Source: Trebonia sp030042015 (lineage in GTDB: Bacteria > Actinomycetota > Actinomycetes > Streptosporangiales > Streptosporangiaceae). Taken from it: DNA of 25,890 nucleotides. A model generated the notes under the pieces. It ran no database searches, was not told the origin of the DNA, and was given only the letters and a program-made list of their open reading frames with translations. Each line of letters opens with the position of its first letter. Within the stretch, counting starts at the first letter, position 1. The stretch lies in the NCBI RefSeq assembly GCF_030042015.1, contig NZ_JASIAL010000118.1, positions 1-25,890 on the forward strand, written 5' to 3'. The position numbers and the translations under genes are program-made. Of this stretch, positions 1 to 7,151 are shown in pieces.

Positions 1-4
1 CCAT

Positions 5-11
5 CCTCCTT
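5..11 (-). promoter_or_regulatory. Strong Shine-Dalgarno of a gene off the left edge
   Basis: Read on the minus strand, positions 11-5 give AAGGAGG, a near-perfect ribosome binding site, directly after the stop codon (26-24) of the beta-propeller gene. This implies that the minus-strand operon continues with another gene whose start lies just outside the window. The start codon itself is not visible. Confidence 0.5.
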
Positions 12-23
12 CACCGGGTGGAG

Positions 24-1397
24 CTAACCGCGCGGGGACGGAACGGCGGAAAACGCCCCGCCCCCGTCATCGGTCACGAGCAGCACCGACTGCGACTGCT
101 GGCCGTTGGCGCCGCTGGTGCTCGCCAGCGCCCATCCCGCCTGCGGCGAAGTGAACTGCAGCGGAGGCTCGGGTCCCTCGTTGTCCACGCCTACCCGCCC
201 GAGCGTGCCGCCCACGGCGGCGAACGACAGGTTCGGCTGCACAGAACTCCATGTCGCGCCCGAGTCGGTCGTCGTGTAGACGCGGCCGCCTCCCCAGTAC
301 CGCCACTGCGCCGGGCCAAGCACGGCGAACGGCTCGTCACCGGGCACGACGCAGTCCGCGCACACCGCCCCCTCCCCCGTCGCGGCCTGCGGATAGACGG
401 GCTCGCCGCGGAACGGCGCCTGCCGGGCGACCCACGTCCGTCCGCCATCGGCCGTGCTTTCCGTGACCGCGTCGCCCGCGCCCGGCACCGCGAGCAGGAC
501 CGCGCGGCCGCCCGCGACCTCGGGCAGGGTCAGGGAGATCCAGGCGCCCGCTGCGGTGCCCGCTGGCCGCGGCAGCGTGACAGGCTGCCAGCTGCTGCCG
601 CCGTCAGTGGTGCGGTAGAGGCTGGTGGCGCCAAGGCCAAGACCCCACCCGGAGGTGGCGGAAGAGAAGATCACGGAGCTCACCGGCGCTGCCGCGGTCG
701 CGACCGTCCAGCGCACGCCGCCGTCGGTCGTGTAGAGGACGACCGACCGTGCCTGGCGCCCAGGCGGCGTGTACGGCTGGACGACGACCCATCCGTCGGA
801 CTGGTTGATGAAGCTCACGTCCGCGCCCTGCCAGCCACGGGGAAACAGCGACGCGGGCAGCGTGACCGAACTCCACTCCGTCCCGCCATCTGAGGTTCGG
901 GCGACTTGGAGGCTGTTGACCCGGCTGACGACGATCCATCCCTGCCGAAGGCTCACGAAGTCGATGGCCTCGTAATTGGCCAGCGGGTCACCCGCCCCCG
1001 GTACCGCGACCAGTTTCCAGCTGCTGCCGCCATCACCGGTCAGGAACAGGCCGTCACCGTCGAGCACCCACAGCTGACCGGACCTGATCAGGCCAAACGA
1101 ACCGACCGGGGGGCCGCCGAGGGCGGTCAGCGCATGCCGTCCGGCCGCGAGCGCGACGTCGTACGCGGTCAGCTGGGTATGCGCCTGCCCGCGCCCGGCC
1201 TTCCCTGCGCCCGCCTGCGGGCCGGCGGACGCCAGCAACCCGGCCGCCAACGCGAGCAGGGCGATCACTGCCGCCACGGAGGCGATCCGTATCCGGCGGC
1301 GGCGCCGCACACGCCTGGTCAGGTCGGCGCCAGACGGCGGCTCGCCGACCGGAATGGCCGCCGCCAGGTCCAGCACGGCGCGAGCGCTGTCGGTCAT
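24..1397 (-). CDS. Membrane-anchored BNR/beta-propeller protein, putative partner of the ECF sigma factor
   Basis: 457 aa. A short cytoplasmic N-terminus (about residues 1-37, ending in the basic stretch RRVRRRRRIR) is followed by one membrane helix (about 38-58) and a long extracytoplasmic part. That part carries repeated BNR/Asp-box motifs such as TGDGGSSW, TSDGGTEW, TTDGGVRW, TTDGGSSW, TADGGRTW and TTDSGATW, spaced 45-70 residues apart, as in sialidase-type or Ycf48/HCF136-like beta-propellers. The ATG (1397) overlaps the stop of the sigma-factor gene upstream (ATGA), so the two are translationally coupled. The layout (short cytoplasmic segment, one helix, external sensor) is that of a sigma-factor partner, but no zinc-binding anti-sigma (ZAS) HxxxCxxC motif is present. 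The sensor or anti-sigma role is inferred from context only. No glycosidase catalytic residues were recognised, so enzymatic activity is unlikely. Confidence 0.8.
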   Translation of the reverse strand: MTDSARAVLDLAAAIPVGEPPSGADLTRRVRRRRRIRIASVAAVIALLALAAGLLASAGPQAGAGKAGRGQAHTQLTAYDVALAAGRHALTALGGPPVGSFGLIRSGQLWVLDGDGLFLTGDGGSSWKLVAVPGAGDPLANYEAIDFVSLRQGWIVVSRVNSLQVARTSDGGTEWSSVTLPASLFPRGWQGADVSFINQSDGWVVVQPYTPPGRQARSVVLYTTDGGVRWTVATAAAPVSSVIFSSATSGWGLGLGATSLYRTTDGGSSWQPVTLPRPAGTAAGAWISLTLPEVAGGRAVLLAVPGAGDAVTESTADGGRTWVARQAPFRGEPVYPQAATGEGAVCADCVVPGDEPFAVLGPAQWRYWGGGRVYTTTDSGATWSSVQPNLSFAAVGGTLGRVGVDNEGPEPPLQFTSPQAGWALASTSGANGQQSQSVLLVTDDGGGAFSAVPSPRG

Positions 1398-1930
1398 GGC
1401 CTGTCCGTCCCGTCACTGTCCGACCCGTTGAGCTTGCCCCTCAGGCTGTCCCGCGCGGCATGCAAGGTGGCGGCGACGGTGCCCGGCGCCACGCCCATGA
1501 TCTTGGCCACCTGGTCCTGCGGCATGTCCGCCACGTAATGCAGCACGATCGCGGTGCGCTGGCGCGGCGGCAGCGACCGGACGGCCTCCCAGAGGTACAG
1601 CCGATCTTCGGGAATCGGAGGCGGCGGCGGCTCGCGCCGCGCGATCAACTGCTCGATACGCGCCCGTTGCTGGCGGCGTCGCAGGACGTTAAGCGCCACC
1701 GTGTACGCCCAGCCGGCGGGCGACGCCATCGCCGCGACGCGGCCCCAGTTCGCGAGCGCCCGGGTGAAGGCCTCGGCCGCCGCGTCGGCGGCGATCTCGG
1801 CATCCCCGCTGACCAGGGTGAGCACGCGCACCATGTTGGGATACTCGCCGCGGTACCACGCCTCGAACGGCGTCAGGCCGCCAGCGGACCCTACCCGCGA
1901 CCGCTCGTCACCAGTGCCCGCATCATCCAT
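1394..1930 (-). CDS. ECF-type RNA polymerase sigma factor (SigE-like)
   Basis: 178 aa from the ATG at 1930. Region 2 is visible in the first half (AFTRALANWGRVAAMASPAG, followed by a YTVALNVLRRR segment). Region 4 lies near the C-terminus: LPPRQRTAIVLHYVADMPQD then VAKIMGVAPGTVAATLHAAR, the helix-turn-helix that reads the -35 element. A proline-rich linker (EPPPPPIPED) joins the two. A longer reading from GTG 1978 is open, but its extra 16 residues are not sigma-like and overlap direct repeats, so I prefer ATG 1930, although its ribosome binding site is weak. The stop overlaps the start of the beta-propeller membrane protein by four bases. The pair probably forms a signal-responsive transcription unit. 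Confidence 0.88.
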   Translation of the reverse strand: MDDAGTGDERSRVGSAGGLTPFEAWYRGEYPNMVRVLTLVSGDAEIAADAAAEAFTRALANWGRVAAMASPAGWAYTVALNVLRRRQQRARIEQLIARREPPPPPIPEDRLYLWEAVRSLPPRQRTAIVLHYVADMPQDQVAKIMGVAPGTVAATLHAARDSLRGKLNGSDSDGTDRP

Positions 1931-1945
1931 CGCTGATCCAACCGG

Positions 1946-1988
1946 CGCCAACACCTGCGCGCAGCTCGCCGCCAACACCTCTGCGCAG
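1946..1988. repeat. Two direct repeats upstream of the sigma-factor gene
   Basis: CGCCAACACCT occurs at 1946-1956 and 1970-1980, a 24-base period, each followed by a GCGCAG-containing segment (to 1964 and to 1988). They lie immediately upstream of the preferred sigma-factor start and could be a regulatory site or remnants of a short duplication. No -35/-10 pair could be assigned with confidence. Confidence 0.4.
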
Positions 1989-2028
1989 ATAAGTCAGGAC
2001 CCGGCCGGTTTCTTTATCGGGGAATGGC

Positions 2029-2421
2029 TCAGGACCAGAAAACGTCCGCGGCGTACGGATCGCCCGACCGGTGCCAGGCCTCGGCGAGCTTGCCGTCCTT
2101 GACCCGGAGGATCACGGCGTCGAACGTATCGAGGTGCCGGCCATTCCGTTCGGCCCGCGAGCGGAACAGAGCCACCGCGTGGCGGTCATTGGCGAGCACG
2201 TCCTGCAACTCGATGTCGACGGTTCCGTCGGAGAGCTGGAACGCCCGGCCCAGGTAGCCCAGGACCTGCTCTATGCCGGTGTACTCGCCGCCTAGCGGGT
2301 TCTTGCCAGGGACGTGCCACACGATGCCTTGCGCGAAGAACTGGCTCTGCAGCGTGTCGAGGTCGCCTTTGCGGAACGCCTCGAATCCCCCGCGTACGAG
2401 ATCCTCATTCGCATGCGCCAT
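2029..2421 (-). CDS. NTF2-like/SnoaL-like domain protein
   Basis: 130 aa from ATG 2421, chosen because a GGGAG ribosome binding site sits about 6 bases upstream; a longer open reading to 2478 adds residues that do not resemble the family. The sequence has the SnoaL/NTF2 layout: an N-terminal helix pair (LVRGGFEAFRKGDLDTLQ), a strand with the WHVPGKNPLGGEYTG segment, and C-terminal strands (DAVILRVKDGKLAEAWHRSG then DPYAADVFW). Length and pattern match the small ketosteroid-isomerase-like alpha+beta barrels annotated as nuclear transport factor 2 family proteins. Substrate and reaction cannot be deduced. It lies 62 bases downstream of the nucleotidyltransferase gene on the same strand. Confidence 0.8.
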   Translation of the reverse strand: MAHANEDLVRGGFEAFRKGDLDTLQSQFFAQGIVWHVPGKNPLGGEYTGIEQVLGYLGRAFQLSDGTVDIELQDVLANDRHAVALFRSRAERNGRHLDTFDAVILRVKDGKLAEAWHRSGDPYAADVFWS

Positions 2422-2483
2422 CGCCGCTCTCCCGTCCGTAGCCCATACCATCGTGACCTCGGCTGGCCGACTCGTCAATCGGA

Positions 2484-3344
2484 TCAGGGGCCGAAGCCGG
2501 CGCCCAGGCTGCGGTGCAGGTAGGCCACGGTCGCCTGTTCCAGGTCCGCGGGCCAGTTCGCGCCCGTTGCGCCGGCCAGGGCCCGGCCGCGCCTGATGAA
2601 CTCGGCGGCGACCCGACGGTCGAACTCGATCACCGCGTCGCGCCGCGCCGCGAGCGGCGGCAGCGACTCAAGGAACGTGCGCTGTTCCGCGGTCAGGTAG
2701 CGGTTCAGCCGCTTGTTCCCATCGGACTTGCGCACGCCGTTCTCGGCCAGCATGAGCGGCACCAGGCCCAGGTCACGCCGCATGACCGCGCCGTTGGACG
2801 CGAGCAGGATCTCGCCGCGGCCCAGCACGACGGCCAGGTTGCCGAGCAGGTAGAAGTAGACATCGACGCTGCCTGCCGGGAAATAAGGCGGGCCGTGCAC
2901 GTCAGCGGGCGCGACGGGCTCGGCAGGCAGAATCCCGGCGCGATCGAGCAACGGCCGCATCGGGCCGGTCTTGTGCGGATCGAGGCGCGCCAGCGGATGG
3001 AAGACGATGTCGAAATGCACCCATTCAGGGGTGATGACATATCCCCCGATCAGGCCGGGAATCGGCGACGCGAGCACGACCGGGCTGATCCGCCTGGCCA
3101 GGTCTGTCCAGTGCTGCCTGAACCAGTCGGCGCTGTCGTCGCTGATGGCGCAGTGCAGGTCTATGTCGCTGAACTCATCGGCCGTGCCCGCCGCGAAACT
3201 GCCCGCCAGCCAGGCCGCCAGGATTCTCTCGTCGGCCGATACGGCTTCGGTTGCCCGCTCGATAAGCCTGGACTGCTCACCGGTGGGAGCGAGCCGGCTG
3301 GCCGCCTCAGCCTTGGCGATGTCCGGATCCGGCATGGTGTTCAT
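2484..3344 (-). CDS. Nucleotidyltransferase-domain protein
   Basis: 286 aa from ATG 3344 (a second possible ATG is at 3335). The N-terminal domain has the minimal nucleotidyltransferase signature: GSFAAGTADEFSDIDLH, that is GS followed by the paired catalytic aspartates DxD, with a third acidic position in EWVHFDIVFHPL. These residues bind Mg-nucleotide in KNTase/LinB-type enzymes. The C-terminal half is helical and typical of the aminoglycoside/lincosamide nucleotidyltransferase-like group. It could be a resistance-type enzyme or a house-cleaning nucleotidyltransferase; the sequence does not decide the acceptor. The open frame extends upstream to 3563, but that extension is Arg/Ser/Pro-rich low-complexity sequence and overlaps the end of the neighbouring gene, so it was discarded. 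Confidence 0.8.
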   Translation of the reverse strand: MNTMPDPDIAKAEAASRLAPTGEQSRLIERATEAVSADERILAAWLAGSFAAGTADEFSDIDLHCAISDDSADWFRQHWTDLARRISPVVLASPIPGLIGGYVITPEWVHFDIVFHPLARLDPHKTGPMRPLLDRAGILPAEPVAPADVHGPPYFPAGSVDVYFYLLGNLAVVLGRGEILLASNGAVMRRDLGLVPLMLAENGVRKSDGNKRLNRYLTAEQRTFLESLPPLAARRDAVIEFDRRVAAEFIRRGRALAGATGANWPADLEQATVAYLHRSLGAGFGP

Positions 3345-3348
3345 GCTA

Positions 3349-3363
3349 CTGGCGGACCGCCAG
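3349..3363. promoter_or_regulatory. Perfect 15-bp palindrome in front of the nucleotidyltransferase gene
   Basis: CTGGCGG-A-CCGCCAG, two 7-base arms around one base, ends 4 bases before the ATG at 3344 on the minus strand. It covers the place where the ribosome binding site should be, so it may be an operator or a small RNA hairpin controlling translation. Palindromes of C and G are common in such GC-rich DNA, so chance is possible. Confidence 0.35.
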
Positions 3364-3483
3364 CGCGAGGCAGGATGGCCTGGGCTGGGGCAGACGGCGG
3401 GGTTCGTTCTGGAGGACGAGGGAGAGAACGGCCTGCGGGCCCGCGGGCGGCTGCGGCGGGAAGCCGGGCAGGACCGGCGCCGG

Positions 3484-4332
3484 TCACTTGCCTGCCTCGC
3501 GGAACGCGCCGGGGCGGAGCGGGGTGCCAAGCACCTGGCGGACGAGGTTGCGGTGGGCGGCATGGAGGGTGCGGACGGCCGCCGGCGTGATGCCGGGCTT
3601 GACGGGCGCGCGGCCGCCTCGCGGGCGCCCGGGCTGGACCGGAATCCACAGGTGACCGGGATCGCTGCCCTCGAGCTCGGCGATGATGGCCGCGCGGGCG
3701 GCGAGCCACCGGCCGAGGATCGCCACTGTCACGTCGCTCAGCGGGCACGAGCCCCCGGGGAGCTCGACTCGTGCGTCGCCGTCGCCGTCCAGGTGCAGGG
3801 CCCGGATTTTGAGGCGGGCGAGCTCGGGGACGTTCGTGTCGGTGTCGGCGACCAGCGCGGCGACGGCCGCGGTGCGCAGCACCGCCGCCTGCTCGCCGTA
3901 GAACGGCCTGCTGGCCGCCAGCTCGCGGAGCAGGCGCTTGGTATCCCTGGGGGTCAGCCGGTAGCCGACCGCGGGCGGCCGGGTGTCAAGCCGGTCCGGC
4001 AGGCCGAGGAACTCGGCGAAGGCGTTGTAGGAGTGGATGCGCGCGCGCATCGAATTGGGGTAGGCGGCGGCATCGCGGCCGCGCAGCGGGGTCCTGGTGC
4101 GGGTCTTCCCCGCGGCCGCGTCGGACAGCCACGCGGCGGCCCGCGCGGGGTCCAGCAGCTCCCCCGCCGTGAGGTCGGTGGTGTCGGCCGCTTGGCTGGC
4201 GTGGCGCAGGTACTCGCCGAGGAAATGCCTGCGAAGACGCCGCGTGCTGACAGCGAATCCGTGTTCGGCCAGGTGGCCGATGAACTTGTCGATGGCTTCG
4301 TGTGCCGGCGTGCTGGTGGCGAGAACTGGCAT
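3484..4332 (-). CDS. Tyrosine-recombinase-fold protein lacking catalytic residues
   Basis: 282 aa from ATG 4332. The N-terminal about 110 residues look like the SAM-like core-binding domain of XerC/D-type integrases (AIDKFIGHLAEHGFAVSTRR, YAHNS-like NSMRARIHSYNAFAEFLGLP). The second half follows the integrase catalytic-domain pattern (YRLTPRDTKRLLRELA, then ALVADTDTNVPELARLKIRA aligning with the usual TGLRxxEL block, then CPLSD and an LWIPV strand). The first catalytic Arg of that block is Asn here, and the protein ends before any HxLRH box or nucleophilic Tyr. It therefore probably binds DNA without recombining it, or is a decayed integrase. The frame upstream of 4332 is open but low-complexity. 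A leaderless-type promoter lies directly before the ATG. Confidence 0.65.
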   Translation of the reverse strand: MPVLATSTPAHEAIDKFIGHLAEHGFAVSTRRLRRHFLGEYLRHASQAADTTDLTAGELLDPARAAAWLSDAAAGKTRTRTPLRGRDAAAYPNSMRARIHSYNAFAEFLGLPDRLDTRPPAVGYRLTPRDTKRLLRELAASRPFYGEQAAVLRTAAVAALVADTDTNVPELARLKIRALHLDGDGDARVELPGGSCPLSDVTVAILGRWLAARAAIIAELEGSDPGHLWIPVQPGRPRGGRAPVKPGITPAAVRTLHAAHRNLVRQVLGTPLRPGAFREAGK

Positions 4333-4374
4333 ATAGATAGAATATTTGTTCGGATAGGAGATGGCAAGCGCCCT
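4333..4374 (-). promoter_or_regulatory. Putative leaderless promoter of the recombinase-like gene
   Basis: On the minus strand TTGCCA is followed after 17 bases by TATTCT, which ends six bases before the ATG at 4332. The spacing is right for a transcript starting at or next to the start codon, and no Shine-Dalgarno is seen. The stretch is strikingly AT-rich for this window. Confidence 0.5.
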
Positions 4375-4430
4375 CCCTCGGCGTGTTTCTCGCGTGTCTT
4401 CTGGAGCGCGGCAGCGGGGGCGCCGGCGCT

Positions 4431-4472
4431 TCTTGCTGTTATCAGCTCTGGCCCGCCTCTTGCTGTTATCAG
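4431..4472. repeat. Two 15-bp direct repeats, 27-bp period
   Basis: TCTTGCTGTTATCAG is present at 4431-4445 and again, identically, at 4458-4472. Each contains the imperfect palindrome CTGTTATCAG. They lie in the 220-base region between the divergent recombinase-like and RodZ-like genes and look like paired protein-binding sites. Confidence 0.55.
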
Positions 4473-4502
4473 GCCCGCGAACGCCGTCGGCCCCGGATAC
4501 GC

Positions 4503-4529
4503 CCTGGACAGGGCCTGGACAGGGCCTGG
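4503..4529. repeat. 11-bp tandem iterons, 2.5 copies
   Basis: CCTGGACAGGG at 4503-4513 and 4514-4524, then CCTGG at 4525-4529. Each unit contains the near-palindrome CCTG-GA-CAGG, so sites repeat on one face of the helix. They end about 24 bases before the GTG of the RodZ-like gene, a position typical of an autoregulatory operator. Confidence 0.55.
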
Positions 4530-4552
4530 TAGAGCGAGCAATCCTGGCAGAT

Positions 4553-5551
4553 GTGAGCATCGGCGGGTCGCTGTCCGAGGCACGGCACAGGGAAGGGCTG
4601 ACCGTGGCTGATGTCAGCGCGCGCACTCGCATCAGGGAGGGCCTGATCCGCGCCATCGAGCAGGATGAGTTCGGCAGCTGCGGTGGCGACTTCTACGCGC
4701 GCGGCCACATCCGCGCGATCGCCGCGGCCGTGGGCACGGATCCGCGGCCGCTGATCAGCGAGTACGACACCGCGCACCTGCCCGGCGGCCCGGCCGCGGG
4801 CCTGCCCGCGAGCCAACAACCCGCGAGCCCGGCCACGCGGGAGGACCTGCGCTGGGAGCCGCCGCGCCGCCCGCGGCGCCGGCGTGGCGGGTGGCTGGTC
4901 CCGATCGCGATGCTCGTCTGCCTCGCCCTGATCGGATACGTCGCGATCCGGCTCACTTCCGGACCCGGGGGCGGTTCCCAGCCGTCCGCCGCGGCTCCCA
5001 GCCGGACGGCGGCACGGACTCCCGTCGCATCGGGCAGCCCGCGATCGAACCCGCGCTTCGGGACGGCATCCAAACCGGCCAGTCCCGCCCGGACGGCGGT
5101 GCCGCTGATCAAGATCACGCCGGTCAGCGCCGTGGCGTTCGGCCCAAGCGGCACATCCGATGGCGACAACCCGCAGACCGCCTCGCTGGCGCTGTCGGGC
5201 GATCCGGCCACGCCGTGGCACACCGACTGGTACGCGACCGCGCGGTTCGGCAACGTGCAGGCAGGCACGGGCCTGCTGCTCGACCTGGGCCGGACCGTGC
5301 GGGCCGCGAGCGTGTCCATCCAGCTGGGCAGCACGCCAGGCGCCGACCTCCAGCTGCGCGCCGGGACAGCCGTCGCGGACCTGCACGTGGTGGCGAGCGC
5401 GGCGAACGCCGGCGGCGCGCTTCGGCTGCCGCTGGCCTCGCACCCCTACATCCGGTACGTCCTCATCTGGTTCACGCTGCTGCCACCGGACGCGGCTGGC
5501 ACCTACCAGGCGGACGTCTCCAGCGTGACCGTGACGGGATCCGCCGCCTAG
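4553..5551 (+). CDS. RodZ-like HTH membrane protein with extracellular discoidin-like domain
   Basis: 332 aa from GTG 4553. The upstream in-frame ATG at 4361 was rejected because it would add 64 residues of low-complexity sequence running through the promoter and repeats. Residues 1-70 are an HTH_25/RodZ-type helix-turn-helix (MSIGGSLSEARHREGLTVAD, then the family-typical CGGDFYARGHIRAIA). A basic stretch (RRPRRRRGGW) and one membrane helix (about 114-134) follow, then a Ser/Pro/Ala-rich linker and a C-terminal beta-rich domain (about 190-332) with the DGDNPQTASLALSGDPATPW and LLLDLG motifs seen in actinobacterial galactose-binding-like domains, for example the outer domain of MviN/MurJ-type proteins. 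A role in cell shape or envelope synthesis is inferred from RodZ and that domain. Divergent from the recombinase-like gene, with repeats between them. Confidence 0.8.
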   Translation: MSIGGSLSEARHREGLTVADVSARTRIREGLIRAIEQDEFGSCGGDFYARGHIRAIAAAVGTDPRPLISEYDTAHLPGGPAAGLPASQQPASPATREDLRWEPPRRPRRRRGGWLVPIAMLVCLALIGYVAIRLTSGPGGGSQPSAAAPSRTAARTPVASGSPRSNPRFGTASKPASPARTAVPLIKITPVSAVAFGPSGTSDGDNPQTASLALSGDPATPWHTDWYATARFGNVQAGTGLLLDLGRTVRAASVSIQLGSTPGADLQLRAGTAVADLHVVASAANAGGALRLPLASHPYIRYVLIWFTLLPPDAAGTYQADVSSVTVTGSAA

Positions 5552-5580
5552 GCGTGATCGGCAACGGACGCGTGCGGGCG

Positions 5581-6042
5581 CTAGCCAGCCGAGCGGATGG
5601 CGGGGAACAGATCGATCCCGTGATCTGCCGCGTGCGCGACGAGCAGCCGGCTGACGAGTTCTGACAGCGCGTCGCGATCAGCCGGCGGCAGGCGCTCAAG
5701 CAGCAGCCAGACATCTGCCGCGAAGCGGGCCGCGCCCTCGGCGGCGAGCGCCCGGCCGTGGTCGGTGAGGCTGACCAGCACCGCCCGCCGGTCCGTCGCC
5801 GACGGAACGCGCTCGACGAGGCCGCGGCGCTGCGCGCGGTCGACCAGCCCGGTGACGCTCGACTTGTCCAGGTCCAGGAGCCTTGCCAGCTCGTTCATCG
5901 TCGGCGTGCGGTCCCGCAGCACGCCGAGCAGGCGCATCTGGACGATCGAGAGATCCCGCTCCCCCGCCCTGCGCTCGAGAATCCCCTGGATCAGGAACGA
6001 GAGCTGCGCCAGTCCGTCGACGGCGCTCAGCCGAGCTTCCAC
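5581..6042 (-). CDS. MarR-family transcriptional regulator
   Basis: 153 aa from GTG 6042. It has the MarR winged helix-turn-helix: LSIVQMRLLGVLRDRTPTMN, then ELARLLDLDKSSVTGLVDRA as the recognition part, and the diagnostic wing RVPSATDRRAVLVSLTDHGR. Flanking N- and C-terminal helices would form the dimer interface. It is divergent from the oxidoreductase gene, and the 98 bases between them contain a tandem inverted-repeat operator that covers both promoters. Autorepression plus control of the oxidoreductase, relieved by a small aromatic or oxidising compound, is the usual arrangement for this family; the ligand is unknown. It ends 29 bases from the RodZ-like gene, convergently. Confidence 0.92.
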   Translation of the reverse strand: MEARLSAVDGLAQLSFLIQGILERRAGERDLSIVQMRLLGVLRDRTPTMNELARLLDLDKSSVTGLVDRAQRRGLVERVPSATDRRAVLVSLTDHGRALAAEGAARFAADVWLLLERLPPADRDALSELVSRLLVAHAADHGIDLFPAIRSAG

Positions 6043-6050
6043 GCCCGCAG

Positions 6051-6104
6051 TGTACTTGATTTAGTACGCGCCACCAACTAAATTAGTACGTGCCACCAAC
6101 TAAA
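6051..6104. promoter_or_regulatory. Tandem MarR-type operator overlapping the oxidoreductase promoter
   Basis: A 22-base unit occurs twice in tandem (6061-6082 and 6083-6104) with one mismatch (C/T at the ninth base). Each unit begins TTAGTACG and ends CCAACTAAA, so TTAGT and ACTAA form inverted arms. The junction creates ACTAA-A-TTAGT, and GTACT at 6053-6057 pairs with AGTAC at 6063-6067. On the plus strand TTGATT (6056-6061), a 17-base spacer and TAAATT (6079-6084) form a plausible promoter inside the operator. Confidence 0.7.
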
Positions 6105-6140
6105 TGGGTTCGGCAGCACTCAGACAGGAGGACCGCAGCC

Positions 6141-7109
6141 ATGGCAACCATGAACGCCGCCGTCGTGACCTCGTTCGGCGAGCCGCCGCGTTACCAGCGG
6201 TTCGAGGTTCCGCAGCCGGCCGGCGACCAGGAGATCCTCGTCGACGTGCTCGCCGTCGGCCTGCACCCGCGCGTGCGGACCGGGGCTGCCGGAGCCCACT
6301 ACACCAGCACGGGGACGCTGCCCATGATCCCCGGCGTCGACGGGGTAGGCCGCCTGCCGGACGGCCGGCTGATCTACTTCGCGACCGACGACGACGTCAT
6401 CGGCACGATGGCGGACAAGGCGGTCGTCGACGTGCGGCGCGCCGTCGAGCTGCCCGGCGACGCCGACGTCGCGAAGATCGCCGCCGCGATGAACCCGGCG
6501 ATGTCGTCGTGGGTCGCGCTGCGGCGCCGGGTCCCGCTCGAGCCCGGCCAGAGCGTCTTCGTGCTCGGCGCCACAGGGAACGCGGGAACGATGGCCGTCC
6601 AAGTCGCCAGGCGGCTCGGTGCCGGGCGGGTGATCGGCGCCGGGCGCGATCGTAAGCGGCTCGCCGCGCTCACCTTTCTTGGCGCCGACGAGGTGGTCCC
6701 GCTGACCGCCGACCGTGACGCGACGGACCTAGCGCTCGGCACCGCGGCAGGCGAGGCCGACATCGTCATCGACTACCTGTGGGGCAAGCCGGCCCAGCAG
6801 GCCATGATGGCGCTGCTGACCGCGCGCGCGGATCGCAGCCGGGCGCTGAACTGGATCCAGGTCGGCGCGATAGCCGGCCCGACGATGGAGCTGCCCTCTG
6901 TCGTGCTGCGCTCAGCGAACCTCCGCCTGCAGGGCACCGGACAGGGCGCCGTCTCGGCCGCGGCCTACCTGGCCGAGTTGCCCTCGCTCATCGAGGAGAT
7001 CGACGCCGGCACGATCGAGGTCAAGCCGAACACGGTACCCCTGGCGGACGTGACGGCGATCTGGAACCGGCCGGACGCGCCGGGCGAGCGCACCGTGCTC
7101 GTGCCGTAG
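6141..7109 (+). CDS. Zinc-independent quinone-oxidoreductase-like dehydrogenase (MDR family)
   Basis: 322 aa from ATG 6141, preceded by AGGAGG at 6126-6131, which decides the start over an upstream in-frame codon at 6090. The protein has the GroES-like N-terminal fold (VLAVGLHPRVRTGAAGAHY, FPG-like PMIPGVDGVGRLPDG) and a Rossmann NAD(P)H-binding segment at about 139-155 (VFVLGATGNAGTMAVQVARR). No structural-zinc Cys cluster or catalytic-zinc Cys/His pair is seen, so it belongs with the QOR/zeta-crystallin-like reductases that reduce quinones or enones using NADPH. Divergent from the MarR regulator through a shared operator, so it is probably inducible detoxification. The exact substrate is unknown. 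Confidence 0.88.
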   Translation: MATMNAAVVTSFGEPPRYQRFEVPQPAGDQEILVDVLAVGLHPRVRTGAAGAHYTSTGTLPMIPGVDGVGRLPDGRLIYFATDDDVIGTMADKAVVDVRRAVELPGDADVAKIAAAMNPAMSSWVALRRRVPLEPGQSVFVLGATGNAGTMAVQVARRLGAGRVIGAGRDRKRLAALTFLGADEVVPLTADRDATDLALGTAAGEADIVIDYLWGKPAQQAMMALLTARADRSRALNWIQVGAIAGPTMELPSVVLRSANLRLQGTGQGAVSAAAYLAELPSLIEEIDAGTIEVKPNTVPLADVTAIWNRPDAPGERTVLVP

Positions 7110-7151
7110 CGGGAAAGGCCTCAAGCGAAGCGACCGCGCAGCCTCATGCGG

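Noticed and set aside
3484..4332. Active integrase marking a genomic island or prophage
   Set aside because: Catalytic Arg, His and Tyr are missing, and no tRNA or attachment-site repeat was found nearby.
4361..4552. Longer RodZ-like protein from ATG 4361
   Set aside because: It would run through the promoter and both repeat sets; the conserved family N-terminus begins at GTG 4553.
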